DNA of 64,000 nucleotides from Echinococcus granulosus (taxonomy: Eukaryota > Platyhelminthes > Cestoda > Cyclophyllidea > Taeniidae). The notes beneath the pieces were generated by a model. The model was not told the origin of the DNA. It did not search any database and was given only the letters and a program-made list of their open reading frames with translations. Both the position numbers and the translations under genes were made by a program. The first letter of the stretch is position 1. Each line of letters begins with the position of its first letter. This document shows positions 25,250 to 37,567 of the stretch, in pieces. The stretch lies in assembly GCF_000524195.1 (NCBI RefSeq), contig NW_020170450.1, positions 273,301 to 337,300 of the forward strand, given 5' to 3'.

Positions 25250-26140
25250 TTATCCATTCATCTACCCTGGATTCATCCATTCATCCTTCCGTACATCTAT
25301 CCATCCTATATCTATCCATTCATCCTATATCCATCCCGTATTCGTCCTGTGTCCGTCCATCCTGTATCCATCCCTCCATCCTGTTTCCATCCTGTATTCA
25401 TCCTGTATCCATCAATCCATCCATCCGTCCATACATCCTATATCCAACTATCCATCCATCCCTCCATCCTGTATCCATCCATCCTCTCTCCACCTATCCT
25501 GTGGCCATCCATTCATACATCTTCCCATCTATTCTGTATTCATCCGTCCATCCTGTATCAATCCACTCATCCATCCATTCATTCATCCATCGCGTACCCA
25601 TCAATCCATATAACCATCCATCCACCTATCCTGTAGCCATCCATTTATCCATCTTCCCATCTGTCCTGTATCCATCCATCCGGTATCCATCCATCCTGTA
25701 TACATCCATTCATCCACCCATCCATTCTGTATCCATCCATCTTATATCGATCCTGTATCCATCAATCCATCCATCCCTCCATGCATTCTGTATCCATTTA
25801 TCCATTCATCCATCCTGTATCCTTACATTCATACATATTTCCATCTTTCCTGCACCCATTCACACATCCAAATTTCCATTTGATCTGTATCCATACCTCC
25901 GTCCTGAATCTATCTATCCATTTATCCTGTAACCATCCATTCATCCATCTTTCCATCTATCCTGTGTCCATCCCTCTATCCCACATCCATCCATCCATCC
26001 TGAATCCATACATCCATTCATCCTGTATCCATCTATCCATCCTGTAACTGTCTATCCCTCCAGTATCCATCCATTCATCCATCTTTCCATCCATCCTGTA
26101 TCCATCCATCCATCCTACCATCTACCCTGTATTCATCCAT
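25250..26140. repeat. TCCA-type satellite, about 0.9 kb
   Basis: Imperfect array of ATCC/TCCA tetranucleotides, broken at intervals by CTGTAT or CCTGTATCC units. This gives a higher-order period of a few tens of bases, roughly ATCCATCCATCCTGT. Divergence is high, so the array looks old. The open frames through it (His/Pro/Ser/Ile repeats in all three frames) are by-products of the lack of stop codons. Ragged copies continue to about 26.3 kb. Confidence 0.95.
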
Positions 26141-27465
26141 TCTATTTCTGAAAGATCTATTTTCCTGACCAAGCATGCTCTATTCCTTCGTCTATTCACC
26201 ATGAATTTCTTTTATTTTGGATCCATTTACCCATCATTTGGTAGGTTCACTCGACGATTCACCCATCATAAACCCATTTCATTTCATCCTTTTTCCTTTA
26301 GTCCATCCATTCCTCAAATTTCCACTAATTGCCTGCTTTTTACCCAAACTCTCCCCTTGGATAATGTTACCACAGTGTTCAGAATCCGCCCGTTCCCATG
26401 CCTCCCTACCCAGCTATTCATTTGCGCCCACCTATTCGGCCCATATAATTCACCTTTTCCTGTTCATATAAAGGCATTTTATGATCTTGAGGCGGAGAGA
26501 AATTGATCCACCACCTTAACCCAAATCCGCCAAAGTCAAAAGCGTAACCATAGGCGGTTCCACATTGTACTCAGCGAGGCCCACCTTGAGATCCTTTCAA
26601 GCCTTACATGTCTGCTTGCACTGACTAACTGGGTTTTCGTGTAAGGTTAAACGACACGACTGCAAGGAAATCACACCTCTGACCTGCATACCTCGATGAG
26701 ACTGAACACTGCCCTGGAATTTGTTTACCTCAGCGAGAGAAAAGTCTTCGAATTATAAATTACCGACAGAGCCCACCCAGGCACGGTGAAATTCGAGGAG
26801 CACATGTCGCTTTGCACATCGACGCGTTTTTAAGTCACCCTCATTTGTGTATGAAAATCACACAACAGTTTGACCTTCTCCCTTCCACATACAAGTCATT
26901 TCCAAATCGGACACTGACGAAACACAAAACAAGTCTACATAATCGGCATCTATTCAAAAGTTTTAGGGCCAAATTGCTGCTACAAGATGTATCGCAAAAA
27001 AATGCACAGAGATTTGCGGAAAAAGATAGGTTGAAGAGGATGATAGATAGACAGAGAGAGATAGAGGGAGGAAAGAGTACTGCGTTCGGGGAGGATGATT
27101 AGAGGATCGGGTGAAGACGTTTGAGCACCTTTCCAGTCAGAAATCTACCATTGTAGTGAATTACACTGAGTCTACAAGAAACAAAAAAAAAGCTGCTCAA
27201 AAATACTTCCGCTTGCACTATGAGCGGTAAATCATATCGATTTTTCACCTTGTAAGTGAATCAGTGAGCAAAAAATCGACGAAATCGAACTAGGCCATGA
27301 GTGGCGACCCATTGATTAATTGGTTTATCGATTTCACAGTGGATGACTGAGCTAACTTCGAGGAACTTACCAATAAGGGGACAAAATAGACCAATTAAAT
27401 TCTCTCTAGTAAGCTTCCACGCACGGTCACAGGCAGGCATTAGTAGATGTGGCAAAAAAGTCGAT
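26141..27465. other. Intergenic and 3' flank, no gene recognised
   Basis: The first part is pyrimidine-rich degenerate TCCA repeat. At 27.38-27.44 kb the minus strand holds an ATG frame (MPACDRAWKLTREN...) ending at GTAAGT, only 26 bp beyond the stop of the 27.5-kb paralog. It could be a 3' UTR intron donor or chance. Confidence 0.4.
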
Positions 27466-27714
27466 TTAGTGTGACATGGTGCGGGAGCGTCGTTTCCTCC
27501 TTTTCTCCAACGCCTTTGTAATAATCATAACGGAGGGGGTGAACGTTCCCAAAACACCATAGGTAATTAGCAGTGCCAAACCGGCATGCAAACCGACATT
27601 GAAGGGTGAGGTATCATAGAATATGTACTTCTCCTTGTCCGCCAAGCCCTCTTTCAGTGTGACTGCTGAGGCGAAATGCGCGAGGGCAATGAGAAGAAGA
27701 CAAAGAACTGACAT
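27466..27714 (-). CDS. Small signal-peptide/one-span membrane protein, paralog A (82 residues)
   Basis: Single exon. Residues 1-17 form a signal peptide (MSVLCLLLIALAHFASA). The mature protein starts VTLKEG, has a 28-residue outer part ending in PFNVGLHAG, a membrane span (LALLITYGVLGTFTPSVMII) and a basic tail with KRRKRR. Topology is probably type I: short outside, basic tail inside. Two paralogs lie on the same strand at 29.6 and 39.4 kb and share TLxE, HAG, the span and the basic end. The open frame continues upstream to 27963, but this ATG starts the leader exactly as in the paralogs. Size and layout recall FXYD regulators of ion pumps, and FYD occurs at residues 32-34, but there is no true PFxYD motif. 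I recognise no named family. Confidence 0.8.
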   Translation of the reverse strand: MSVLCLLLIALAHFASAVTLKEGLADKEKYIFYDTSPFNVGLHAGLALLITYGVLGTFTPSVMIITKALEKRRKRRSRTMSH

Positions 27715-27848
27715 GGTTCGGTTTGTGCACGAACACGGAGAGAGAGTAAAGCGAGGCAGAGAGAGATAGTGCGCGAACGTAGCTACACGAGGCGCTAGTA
27801 GATGAGCCTTAAGCGTGCGACGGACAGGCAGGGTTTTGCAACGATTCC

Positions 27849-27890
27849 ATTGGTCGGCTTCGCTGCGTGATTGGTCTACAGCCGACCAAT
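27849..27890. promoter_or_regulatory. CCAAT-box cluster in a 10-bp inverted repeat
   Basis: ATTGGTCGGC (27849-27858) and GCCGACCAAT (27881-27890) are perfect inverted copies, with a third ATTGGTC between them. All contain a CCAAT box, the NF-Y site. The cluster lies 135-176 bp upstream of the paralog A start and is probably its promoter. CCAAT boxes also precede paralogs B and C. Confidence 0.6.
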
Positions 27891-29519
27891 CAGTTGCGAG
27901 GGGGCTACTATGCCTTCTCTCGCGGGATGCCATTTCTTGTACCCTGGCTAACCGAACACGCATTCTCTACTGCCTTCTGGAAGTGACTCGAGGCAGTCGA
28001 CTTTGCATTCACTGCCAGAGACGTTTTAACAGTACGAATGATGTGGCTCAAGCTTGTCAGAAATGGTACTAATCCCTCATTTACTTATCAAAAATAAGTA
28101 GACGGGCAGTTCCCTACGGGTCAAGTTCAGTTTCCCAGATAGAAGAGGCTTGAGGTGGATTGGGAATATTTTCAAAGGCTCAAACTACTTCAAAGACAAG
28201 AAAATGAAATTCTACAACTGATTATAGTAACAAAAAAGCGAAGTGCCAACTTTGGAGTTCAACAAAGTCAATACTTCTCGAGGAGAAGGAAATCAAAACC
28301 AAGTTGACTTACAGTCATTCCCCAGTGTGGCAGACATGAGAAGGAAGTTTACTGAGAGGCTATTGTGGGGGTAATTAACGATTCCTGTGTCTTTTTATGG
28401 CTTAATTATAATGCTCCTAATGACCCACCATCTGCCTGCATAGTGTTGGCGCTTAGAAACCGTCTCTGAAGTAGTTAAAACGTTTCTTTCCAAAGCTTTT
28501 ACTTAAACATTTATTAGTAGCAATTTGTGCTTACTTAAAGGAAGTCATTACAAGTGACGATTATAGACGGCTAAGTTGGTAACGTGAGTAGGATTCACCC
28601 AATTAATGGTTTACTGATTTTTCGCTGATCCTGCTGATGATCGATAATCGGTTATCTTAGCAACAATCCCCTGTTGCCAAGACAGCGTTTTGCATTGAAT
28701 AACACGTGAATTGCGCGGTATTTTAAGTACGTGTCACATGTAAAAGTCATCACAAGCGATCACAAGACGCCGTCACTTCACCACAGAATTTACCCAAGTG
28801 AAGGGTGCGCGTGACATGGGGAAAAAAAGGCTGAATAAGGAGTACTTTAAGGGAGCGACTGGTGCAATCAAAACTGACAAAAATTAATTATTGTCCATTT
28901 TTTTGGCAAATTAATAAGTCATGCGTGAATGCACTTTTCCCAGTTGTACTTTCTCTGGCGGCAAACCAAAAAAAGGCAACAACAGATAAATGTTCTCGCA
29001 ATGTAGGCAAGGACGCTATTTGGGTGGTTTAAACACTTTATTCCCATATTTCCACTGTATCTTAACTTAAGAAAAGTTATTTGTAATCCTGATGGAATGT
29101 CGTCTGATGGAGATGTTTGACACGTACTTTTCCAAATGCCTTATATATGAAATATCACCTCCTCACAACTGTCACCCTGTTCTCGGATTTTTCAATCCGT
29201 TTTTTTAGATGAAAATGAATTTGACCACAAAATTGGCGTGACATTGCCATATTCTTTTTAACTGCAACTGGAGAGATTTTATTAGGAAAAATTTTCGCGC
29301 ATAACTGGAAAAATTAGAGGACACTATCGAATGTTTAGGTAAGTGTGTAAAAAGTACAAAAAAATATCAAAAAAGTGTTTCTGCCCACTTTCTTCCCGAG
29401 GAGATTCAAAATCATTATGCGGACTTTTATTGGCCAGTTCGCTTGTTCAAAAAGTAAAAGCACATCTCATTTTAGAAAATAAATAGAAAAATGCTAATAA
29501 ACAGGCTGTTCACAAGGTA
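27891..29519. other. Between paralogs A and B, no gene recognised
   Basis: On the minus strand, an ATG at 28337 opens MSATLGND and meets a GTAAGT donor at 28312, which looks like a minimal first coding exon. No confident second exon was found. The rest is AT-rich with no repeat or RNA gene. Confidence 0.4.
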
Positions 29520-29525
29520 TTTATT
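29520..29525 (-). terminator. Poly(A) signal AATAAA of paralog B
   Basis: Minus-strand AATAAA about 70 nt past the paralog B stop codon, a normal distance. Confidence 0.6.
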
Positions 29526-29591
29526 CACTAAATAAATCAGGAAAAATAATTTCAATGTCAATTATCGTTCTGTCTTTGAACAACTCACTTC

Positions 29592-29837
29592 TCATCGCTT
29601 CCTTCGGGGAGGTACCCTTCCCACTTCAACGAGCTGTTTGATAACAATTGGAACCATTGTCACAGATGTCAGCAGAACGCCATAGACTACAAGGCATGCC
29701 ATTCCAGCGTGGAAACCGACATCAAATATTCCATCGTTGTAGCTAAGTAGTTGTTGATTGCCCTGTCGTCTTACTTCTGCCAGAGTCCATGCTCTTGAGG
29801 TGCACACTAGCAGAAGTAACAAGCCGAGAGGTATCAT
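29592..29837 (-). CDS. Small signal-peptide/one-span membrane protein, paralog B (81 residues)
   Basis: Single exon. The leader is MIPLGLLLLLVCTSRA. The mature part begins WTLAEV and reaches IFDVGFHAG after 29 residues. The span is MACLVVYGVLLTSVTMVPIV and the tail ends PPRRKR. It matches paralog A residue for residue in layout (GFHAG against GLHAG, YGVL in the span) and lies 1.9 kb from it on the same strand. The start is well fixed: a TATA box lies 37-43 bp upstream of this ATG, inside the longer open frame, so upstream starts would be untranscribed. A CCAAT box lies further up and AATAAA follows the stop. Role unknown; likely a short membrane protein of the secretory pathway or cell surface. 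Confidence 0.8.
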   Translation of the reverse strand: MIPLGLLLLLVCTSRAWTLAEVRRQGNQQLLSYNDGIFDVGFHAGMACLVVYGVLLTSVTMVPIVIKQLVEVGRVPPRRKR

Positions 29838-29873
29838 GACGACACTGTACTTAACGCTTGGCTTAGCGAAACC

Positions 29874-29880
29874 TTTTATA
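29874..29880 (-). promoter_or_regulatory. TATA box of paralog B
   Basis: Minus-strand TATAAAA within CTATAAAAGG. It implies a 5' UTR of only about 10-15 nt. Confidence 0.65.
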
Positions 29881-29986
29881 GTAGGGTGAAGGAGGTCAAG
29901 GTCTTCCAATTGTTGCGTCTACTCAATTAACAAGCGAGTTATTTCTCAACACACACTTTCAGTGGGTGAATTTGTTAATCACTCTA

Positions 29987-29994
29987 CCAATCAG
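29987..29994 (+). promoter_or_regulatory. CCAAT box upstream of paralog B
   Basis: CCAATCAG, identical to the last CCAAT box of the paralog A cluster (CCAATCAG at 27886-27893), lies about 110 bp upstream of the paralog B TATA box. Confidence 0.45.
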
Positions 29995-32900
29995 CCTTTC
30001 AGCTTGTGCCGATGGGTTGTTTCCACACTACCCACCTCTCTTTGAAGAATCCATCCCTCGGTGCCAGTCCTTTGATTTGATTGGCATTCAGGCGTATGTT
30101 TTCAGATCTCCGCCAAAACCGCAATTTTTTTAAAGGAGACCTTTAATTAACTAATTTTGACTGATTAGATGATGTATTCATCAATCAATAGTCACACCTA
30201 CCTGGACTCCATTGTTGCGTTGTCAGTTATCGATTGATTGCTTCCGCACCAATCAAATTGCAGGATCTTTAACGCTACAAATTTTTAAGATGTCATGCGC
30301 CACATTTCATTATTCTTTATATTTAAAACGCCACAAATAGGTTTTATTAGTTGGTTACCCATTTCAAAGCAGTTTAACGTCATATCTGAGTAAATTTTAT
30401 CCCATAGACATTAGTTATCTGCCATACCTTTTGACGCTTCCCTAAACAAGCCTTCTAAAGGCTTCACCTTGCCCTCTCTTACCAGTGCATCTCAATAGTC
30501 CAAACTAAAAATATTGCGAAACCACTGTTTTTGTGCATTCTGTGAAAAATACGACCTTACTGTTCCCTCGCTCTTTCTCACTCGTTTGGATTTCAGCCAG
30601 AAAATGACATTAATTCCCAGTCTCCTAGGCAAAAAAGTAGATATTGCGCCATGTGTAGAGCGTTAAAGACACTAAACCTGCCCACTCACGTGTTATGCAA
30701 TTCAGTGATAACTTTTCTTCATCAAAGGCGTTTTTTACCGACTTGAAACCATATTCAAGCATTTCTACACATAAAAAGGTTGGAAAACCTTTGATATTAA
30801 CCTCGATGGGAAAAATAATCTGGCGGGACATTTGGAAGCAACCAAAGGTTCAATAGATCTAATCAGGACGGGGGGGGCGTGTTTTACCGGCTTTTTTTAC
30901 ATTAGGCTATTGTAAAAGCCCTAGACATTACAAGTTTTAGAGATGCCATTTCAAGCTTTTTGTAAAAAAAAGGAACGAAATGCTTTGATTTTTATGAAAC
31001 ATCGTCCATTTCTCTGCCGAGGTGTTCCATGTCGGTAGGATAATTAAAGATCAAAGTCGGTGTATTTGAATGATCATAAAATAGAACTTATGATTGTTAT
31101 CAGGTAAGAAAGAGAAAAAACCTAGCATACTGCCTATATCGAAATCTTTTGCAAAAACATTGACAAAAAGATCATTTCTTGGCACTTCAAAGTTGGTTGA
31201 GGGATTGAGAGGTCCCCTCAGTGACGCCTTCTAACAGGACTTGCCGACATTTGCCTGGTTGATTTGTCCAAAATGTTGCTGAGGGAAAAGTTTTCAAGTG
31301 GACAGACTTCAGCAGTAATTATTGGTTTATCTTCAACAAGAGAAAAAAATACTGGTGGATAACGAAGTCCGCAGACCATCAACTTAAGCCGTCTTCCAGG
31401 AGGTGTAACAACGCATCCCTTAGAGGCGCTGGAGAGGTAGTGAGTGGATCGTTTCGAGGTGACCAAAGAAATGCTTGCTTTCATAACAAACGTCGAAGTA
31501 AAAAGGCCTATTTCTCATCACAAGTCAGTTGGTCGGTCTGTCAAGAAGCGGTCTAAAATGCACGGTGCTGCGAATATTTTACGGTTAGTGCTCCTCTTGA
31601 AGCAAGACTGGAATCATCCCGTCGCTTATTGTGCTCGATCAACACAAGCGCGGTACAGACGTCGGTATTGAGATCTTTGCCTCCCAGTTACTCCAAATGG
31701 GATTCCACCGGTATCCGTAGTCGCGGACATCAACACCAACTCCATGCAAGGCTTCATAACGTTGAAGTGGTAGTTGACCGCAAATGTCCAAAACAGGCTG
31801 ATGTGGCCCCACTTTTTCCCTCCCCCTGTCTTGTTTTGAGTGGCTTCTTCGTCCCCTTCTACACACAGACACGCATTGGGTTGACCTTCACGACAAAGTT
31901 AACGATAGCCACCGTCAGGATAGAGTGAAACCGCCTACACGTAGACGATGTGATGGTGAAATCCGCCTCACGGAAAGAGGGGCCATCTAATCATGGTATG
32001 ATTTCTCTCCTTTTAATTACACATTGTAGAGCAGAAATTAAAGGTCACCATCTCCACCTCTTACACCGCACGGACGACATTCCTCTTCATTTGTGGAAGG
32101 AGAGAAGGCGCTTTTAAAATAGGACAGTCTACTACAAAGTAAGTCATTTAGGCGGCTTCAAAAACAGACAGATAAGATCACATAATCCTTTTAATTTGAA
32201 GTGAAAACAATTGCGGCACTTTTAACCTAAAGTCCTGATGCCAAAATGCGATTTTATTCCAGTGAGAAAGTTCTAGAGACCACGGACGGTTAATAGAGCC
32301 CGATGTGACCTCAAGCATCACTAATTGAAGGTCTCAGTTAAAAATTAGATCAAATGGGTGGTCAAAGATGGTAGTCCACAGGAACGCCTCAGGCTGTGAG
32401 ACTATCGCCGAGGCTTTTCAATATCCATGTGGAACCTCTACATTGTTCCCCTGTAGGCGTTAGGGTAAGTGTCGCAACCGGCATTTACGCATTTATTGAA
32501 AGGGGATAAGATACATAGTTGCCAGGGTGGAGGGTGTAACCCCTTGGGTGCCGTCCACACCCTTTGCTGCTTATGAAGGTGGAAGATTATGCGAATTAAA
32601 TCCAACAAGTGGCCATCCTTAATCCATTAACTGTGCATAACCAACCACGTAGAATATTTCGCGGCCTTTCACGAGATGCCTACGCTATGGCTCTCAGAGG
32701 GGGGGTGAAGACGTCCGAGGATGTTCCTTACGACCTTCACAAACAAATGGTGCCAGTCTCCCTGAAGGAGGTCAAATGACTAACCATGTGAGAGGCCGAA
32801 GTCAAAGTCCAGCTTGAAGGGCCTGAACTTAGCCCTGAGAGGAGGTTCGACCCTGTTTAATATTTCTGAGGACAGTGCTTACAAACACATCATTTTCCTA

Positions 32901-33270
32901 CACAGTCAGACAGATGGATTGTAAGACGGAGAATGCGATGTCAAGAAGGCAAAACAGTGGCGTCCGCGTGCATTGTCATCGGTACGGACAACAAATCTCA
33001 TCCTGCCTTGATAACACATCTTCGATACCAGGGATCGGCCTTGTCGTGATAACGGGAGAGTAGAGGCTGAAGAGGTGAATAATGGCTCAACTTTATTTGG
33101 AAGAGTGCACCTGAAGGCTTCACGATGTTCCACGGTGTTTTACAACTTTTCTCCTCCCGATTAACTTTTACCTCTATTTGCTATTTAATTCCACTGATGC
33201 TATACCACGTCTAGGCAGACCCATTAGGTGTTTTGACTTCGTAAACTTCACTTTCTTCATTCGTGGCAAA
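29995..33270. other. No gene recognised
   Basis: A minus-strand frame ending at 31218 (88 codons, containing KPIITAEVCPLENFSLSNIL) follows an acceptor-like CTCTCCAG and might be a terminal exon. A G-rich tract lies near 30.87 kb. The 31.6-33.1 kb stretch has higher GC and broken short frames that could be an old mobile-element remnant, but no domain can be named. Confidence 0.35.
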
Positions 33271-33511
33271 ATGAAGGCCAACGACAGGCTCCTTCAATTT
33301 GCCAAGCAGGGCATTTGTTGTCGGCCCTTTAATGTTCAATTTTGCCGCAAGTAAGTTCTCTCCCCTAACTTATCAGACCCGTGTTTTTCCTCCCCTATTT
33401 TGACAACCTCCTCGTGATAAGCGATGTCTTCAAGTCGAATTAACTTGACCATCGACTTGCAGGAAGAGCTCGCATTTTTTCGGTGAATCAGGCGAGAAGA
33501 AGCGAGATTGA
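33271..33511 (+). CDS. Candidate two-exon gene for a 42-residue basic protein
   Basis: Exon 33271-33350 starts with ATG and ends at a strong donor (CGCAA|GTAAGTTC). A 112-bp, pyrimidine-rich intron ends in ATCGACTTGCAG, and exon 33463-33511 completes the split codon and reaches TGA. The peptide is MKANDRLLQFAKQGICCRPF followed by a Cys- and Lys-containing tail ending SGEKKRD. A weak poly(A) variant (GATAAA) follows. Both splice sites and the phase agree, but exons this short can arise by chance. No family recognised. Confidence 0.35.
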
Positions 33512-36500
33512 GAGAAGGAGATAAATACTAACTCAATCTAATGCTAGACCAGACTTGTGGATCTTCTTCCAAAAAAATTGAGAATTTTTGCTACTTAAGA
33601 AGAGTTCCCTCATGCCTTTTCACAACCACACACCCATTTCTTCGTCAGTGAATCTTCCTGTCTTTTCAACATGCTAAAAATACACTAGCTCATAATGATG
33701 AGCATGGAAAGGGCTTTTTATAGTAGGGCTGAACAAAACATTTAATTTTTTTTCTTATTATCAGTGAAAATGTGTACCAAACGGTAGAGAAAATGTGGCG
33801 AAAGTGTTCGAGTTAGCCTGTTGGACGAAGGGACAACAACATAAATCATTCAAAGCAAATCAGGTTGGTGGCAATTTCGGAATGCCAAATACGGGAAATA
33901 TACAGGTTTGTTTAAATGTCTGTCCCATTGGCCGCCAAACTTGTGCTTTTATGCGGCGACGCCAAATGTCGGGAACGAAAGAAGCCCTCTTATTTTAGTA
34001 GCTATAAAAGAGCCTTATTAGACTGGTAGAAGTAGTAAATGTTTACTTATTAACAGCCCTTTAAAAATTACCCCACAGCTCGATTTGCTTGGAAGAGTCG
34101 AAAACACCGGAAATGGCCGACCAACCGGTCCATCGGCCCACCGCATTTCATTCGTGCCTCTGCTATCTCGACTTTATTTAAGCATGGCGGAGACATTTTC
34201 ACCACAGGTGAAAGCCATTTGGCTGAACTACTTGCCCGTCTGTCTGCATGTCTGTCTTTCACCCCCCCCCCCCCAGGCCTTGCGTTCGTCCCACTAGACG
34301 GCCAGTTCCTCCGGACACCCCGTTAAAAGGCTCCAATTAGACTCAGTATCCTGACAACTACCTCGGGGTTCACGCAAGAAATATGTTTTAGAAAAAATGT
34401 GTCTTCTTAATAATAACTAAAAGGCAGAAAATCTTTTTGTAATCAGCCCTATATTGTGGCGGTGACATTAAAATGTCCGAGGCCTGAAGCACCAATGAAT
34501 ATTTCCCAATCAGGTGTGAAGTGGACTCGGCGATTCCCTGATTTCAAGCATGCCAAACAGGCTTAAAAGAAATGGAAAACATTTTATTTTTCTCCGGAAT
34601 TTCTAAGCCTATTTTTCAAAGAAAATAACTAAAAATGAAATCAGATTTCTGGTACTGTTTTGTGCCGATCTTTGGAAAAATTTGAACATAAAATATTTAG
34701 ACAAGCTTCTGCGTGATCAAGTTTGAAAGAAAGGGGAGGGAGGTTTTGGATTAGGTGGTTTTAGGGCGGTTCCATCGTCTCAACGCAGAGGCGGGGCCAA
34801 AAAACGATGTCCGGTGCATTTCGTCTGCAAGGGAGTGGGAAATGCCAACCTACTTTACCACTAAAACCAGGGAGGAAATTTCCCTGTTTAAAGGAAATTG
34901 TGATGGCTACACGATTTTAAAAACCACATTTTATCCAGCAGTCTACACTCTGGAAGCATATTTGCCAACTCGTTGTCTCAAACCCTTAATATCACGGAAG
35001 ACGGCTCTAAGACCTTAGAACAAGTGTAGAGGAGAATGGTTTCTTCGCACACAGAGGCCCTTCACAGCCTACGAGGGAGTAGACGCAAGCCTTCATGAGT
35101 TAAACCGGGGTCAACCACCACCGCCCCTATGACCACACAATACCTGCTGAAGTGAGCATGAAACACCCTCTGGAGGTGTGGGAATTCTATCAACATCCAT
35201 GACAGAAAGCCATCATCAAATCGCCTTCCTTCATGCTGTCATCTTATCGCCCATTGACAAACAGAAGTGTCGTTGTTCCCAGTCCAGCGGCAACTGTAGC
35301 AAAGAAAGACGTGCGTGCGTGTGTGTGTGTGCACCGAGGCAGGAGGGACAAGTGACATCACGGCCGTCTTCCATCCCCTGCTATCGCGTCACGTAGCTGC
35401 ATACCAGCCTGTAGGTGCATTCTACTTTTTAGAAGAAATTCGAACACTACTGCAAAGATAACCCGTGATAACAGTAACCTTACATCACACATGATTGGCT
35501 CTATGATTTGCCTTAAGGTCAAATAACACTGATACCTGATTGGCCGATTTTACCCACAAATTGAGTGTAAACTCTAATACAAAAAATGTGTATATTCTTC
35601 GGTTTTGCTCTTTTCCTTTAGTCAAAACACCTTTTTGTAGATTCATTCTTTGCTCTTGACCTCTGGTTAATCATCGCATATGCAACTAATTCGTGTAAGA
35701 CGTCATCTTTATCCCCCAGATTATTCTTATTACCTCTCTAATGACGATTACCACATTGACATGACACCGGGCAACCATGCATAAAATAGAATGGAACGAT
35801 GACGATCCCAGTACAATACAAAGTGCAGGAAATTTATTGCGTTTACTTCCACACCAAGCAAGTTTGACGCGATGCAGTCTCCTGTGGTCTAAAAGATTCT
35901 CCATTGCTGGTTAATTTCCCGAAAGAGAAGACCTGAGATTGTTAAAGTTTTCCTTAACGTAGGGAAACTATACATTGATACGTTAGGTCTTGGTCCCGTT
36001 GCTTAATTTAGGTGGCTTGATTTAAACCGTGCAAAAAATATGCGGAGCTGAATTCAGGCGGTTAAAAACGCTTTACAGGCAGCGCTAAGCAAAAAAAAAT
36101 TAATGGAAAAGGAAATTCGATTTTTTTAACATTAGAGATAAGGTTTGAGATGCCGACAGACTTTTATAACCGGGACACAAATCCAAACGATTAAAACAAA
36201 CCCCTAAAACCATTCTGACTCGAAACCAGCAGCTTTTAGATGGAACATAAAAAAAACTTACATAAATAATTATTTAAATGTCAGAACAAGTGCGATTTGC
36301 AGATCTGAGCAAAAATTAAATGGCCTCACTAAAAATACTCACAAAAGTGGCGCTTATTTTGCAGGCAGTTTAATATTCACTTGCATTAATAAAATGAAAT
36401 GCAACTTCTAACCAAGTAAAGAAGACGCCATCAGAAGCATGCATAAATCAAGTTTGCCTGACTATAAAAGGGTCATAAATTTACTTTGCTTCTTTTTATT

Positions 36501-37377
36501 TTTAGGCATAACATATTAAGTTATAAATGCGGAAATCGCATCCCAAACAAGTACAATGATCAGAATATTTTAACTCCATTGTTTTTTCTAGTTTGGCTGC
36601 AACGATTGGCAGTAAGAGCAAATCAAATCGGAACACAATCCTCTAAGTGAAAAATAAAAGCGACTCTAGCTTATCGAAACGAGGAGAACAAGTCCTATTG
36701 TCTTTGTTTAATAAACACGTTTTAAAATGCGCATTAAACCTTTTGTGTGTTAAAACAAAGAGGTTAACTCGGTGTTCCCTTCAGCTACTCTTTCTTTCGA
36801 ATGTGTATGTTCATATTTAAAAATCGAAGTATCAGGCGCAAGATTAAAGGTGTTTTAAAAAATTTATTAAAGGAATATGCCTTAACTGGATATAATCTTG
36901 TTTGTTTATTTATGTAAAACCAAGGAAGTTGAAGCCTTTTAAATTAGTAAAAGCGGAACTTAATGATAACAAAGGTACGCTAGAACAAATGCTGCAACAG
37001 ACAGCAAAAGGCATCGCCTTGACAGACCATCACTGTCCGCCATGTGCAAAACTGGTTTTAGTCGTCGACTAAATATGGACAAACATTTGACTCCAGCAGT
37101 ACCAATGAAAAAATGTTTCATGTAACAAAAGATGATAGAAGAATTTGGGCACAATAGGGCCATTTCTTCTAAAAATTGTCCACACAAGCCTAAGGCAAAC
37201 ATTACCACTTCCTAGCGTTTTGCCCACCACTTGTTAAAATCAGCGCATCAACCAACAAAGTGCTCTGATTAAAAAAAGCTGGAATTAATGAATTAGGTTG
37301 ATTTGGTAAACACACTTTATACTACTAATTTAGATTTGTTTTATTTCCCTGTAAGAAAATTTTATGTCCAAGTCATC
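33512..37377. other. No gene recognised; C14 and GT tracts
   Basis: A run of 14 C lies at 34262-34275 and a GTGTGTGT tract at about 35.31-35.33 kb. The minus strand at 36960-37208 is open for 82 codons with a hydrophobic end (CLLLSVAAFVLAYLCYH), but has no splice or promoter support. Confidence 0.4.
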
Positions 37378-37567
37378 TTAAAATTGGCGAGATTCGGTGA
37401 TGTACACCACGTAAATTTCCACCTTGCCAGGGCAGCCTTTTGGGGCTGGGATGTAGTCAATTTCTTTCAGCACGGTACGGAAATTATAAACTGATTTATT
37501 GCGACCTGGGGGACGACTGAAGGCGCTACAGAATATTAAACTGGAAGAATTTGACCACCTCAAGCCC
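37378..37567 (-). CDS. Probable 3'-terminal coding exon, unidentified
   Basis: Minus strand. An acceptor (TTGCTTCCCTTTATAG) at 37568-37569 opens 63 codons to TAA. The exon starts with the last base of a codon. The second half has strongly coding-like codon choice, with segments RPPGRNKSVYNFRTVLKEI and DYIPAPKGCPGKVEIYVVYI. A second acceptor-like CTGTAG lies inside. Open frames at 37.86-38.24 kb on the same strand could be an upstream exon, but the donor there (phase 0) does not fit this acceptor, so the gene model is unresolved. No family recognised. Confidence 0.35.

Noticed and set aside
25197..26047. Several overlapping 90-140-codon frames
   Set aside because: They translate the TCCA satellite; all frames are open because the repeat lacks stop codons, and the peptides are simple His/Pro/Ser/Ile repeats.
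31930..32120. HVDDVMVKS, similar to the reverse-transcriptase YxDD box
   Set aside because: A stop codon precedes it closely, and no other reverse-transcriptase motif lies in the expected order; a short match like this is expected by chance.
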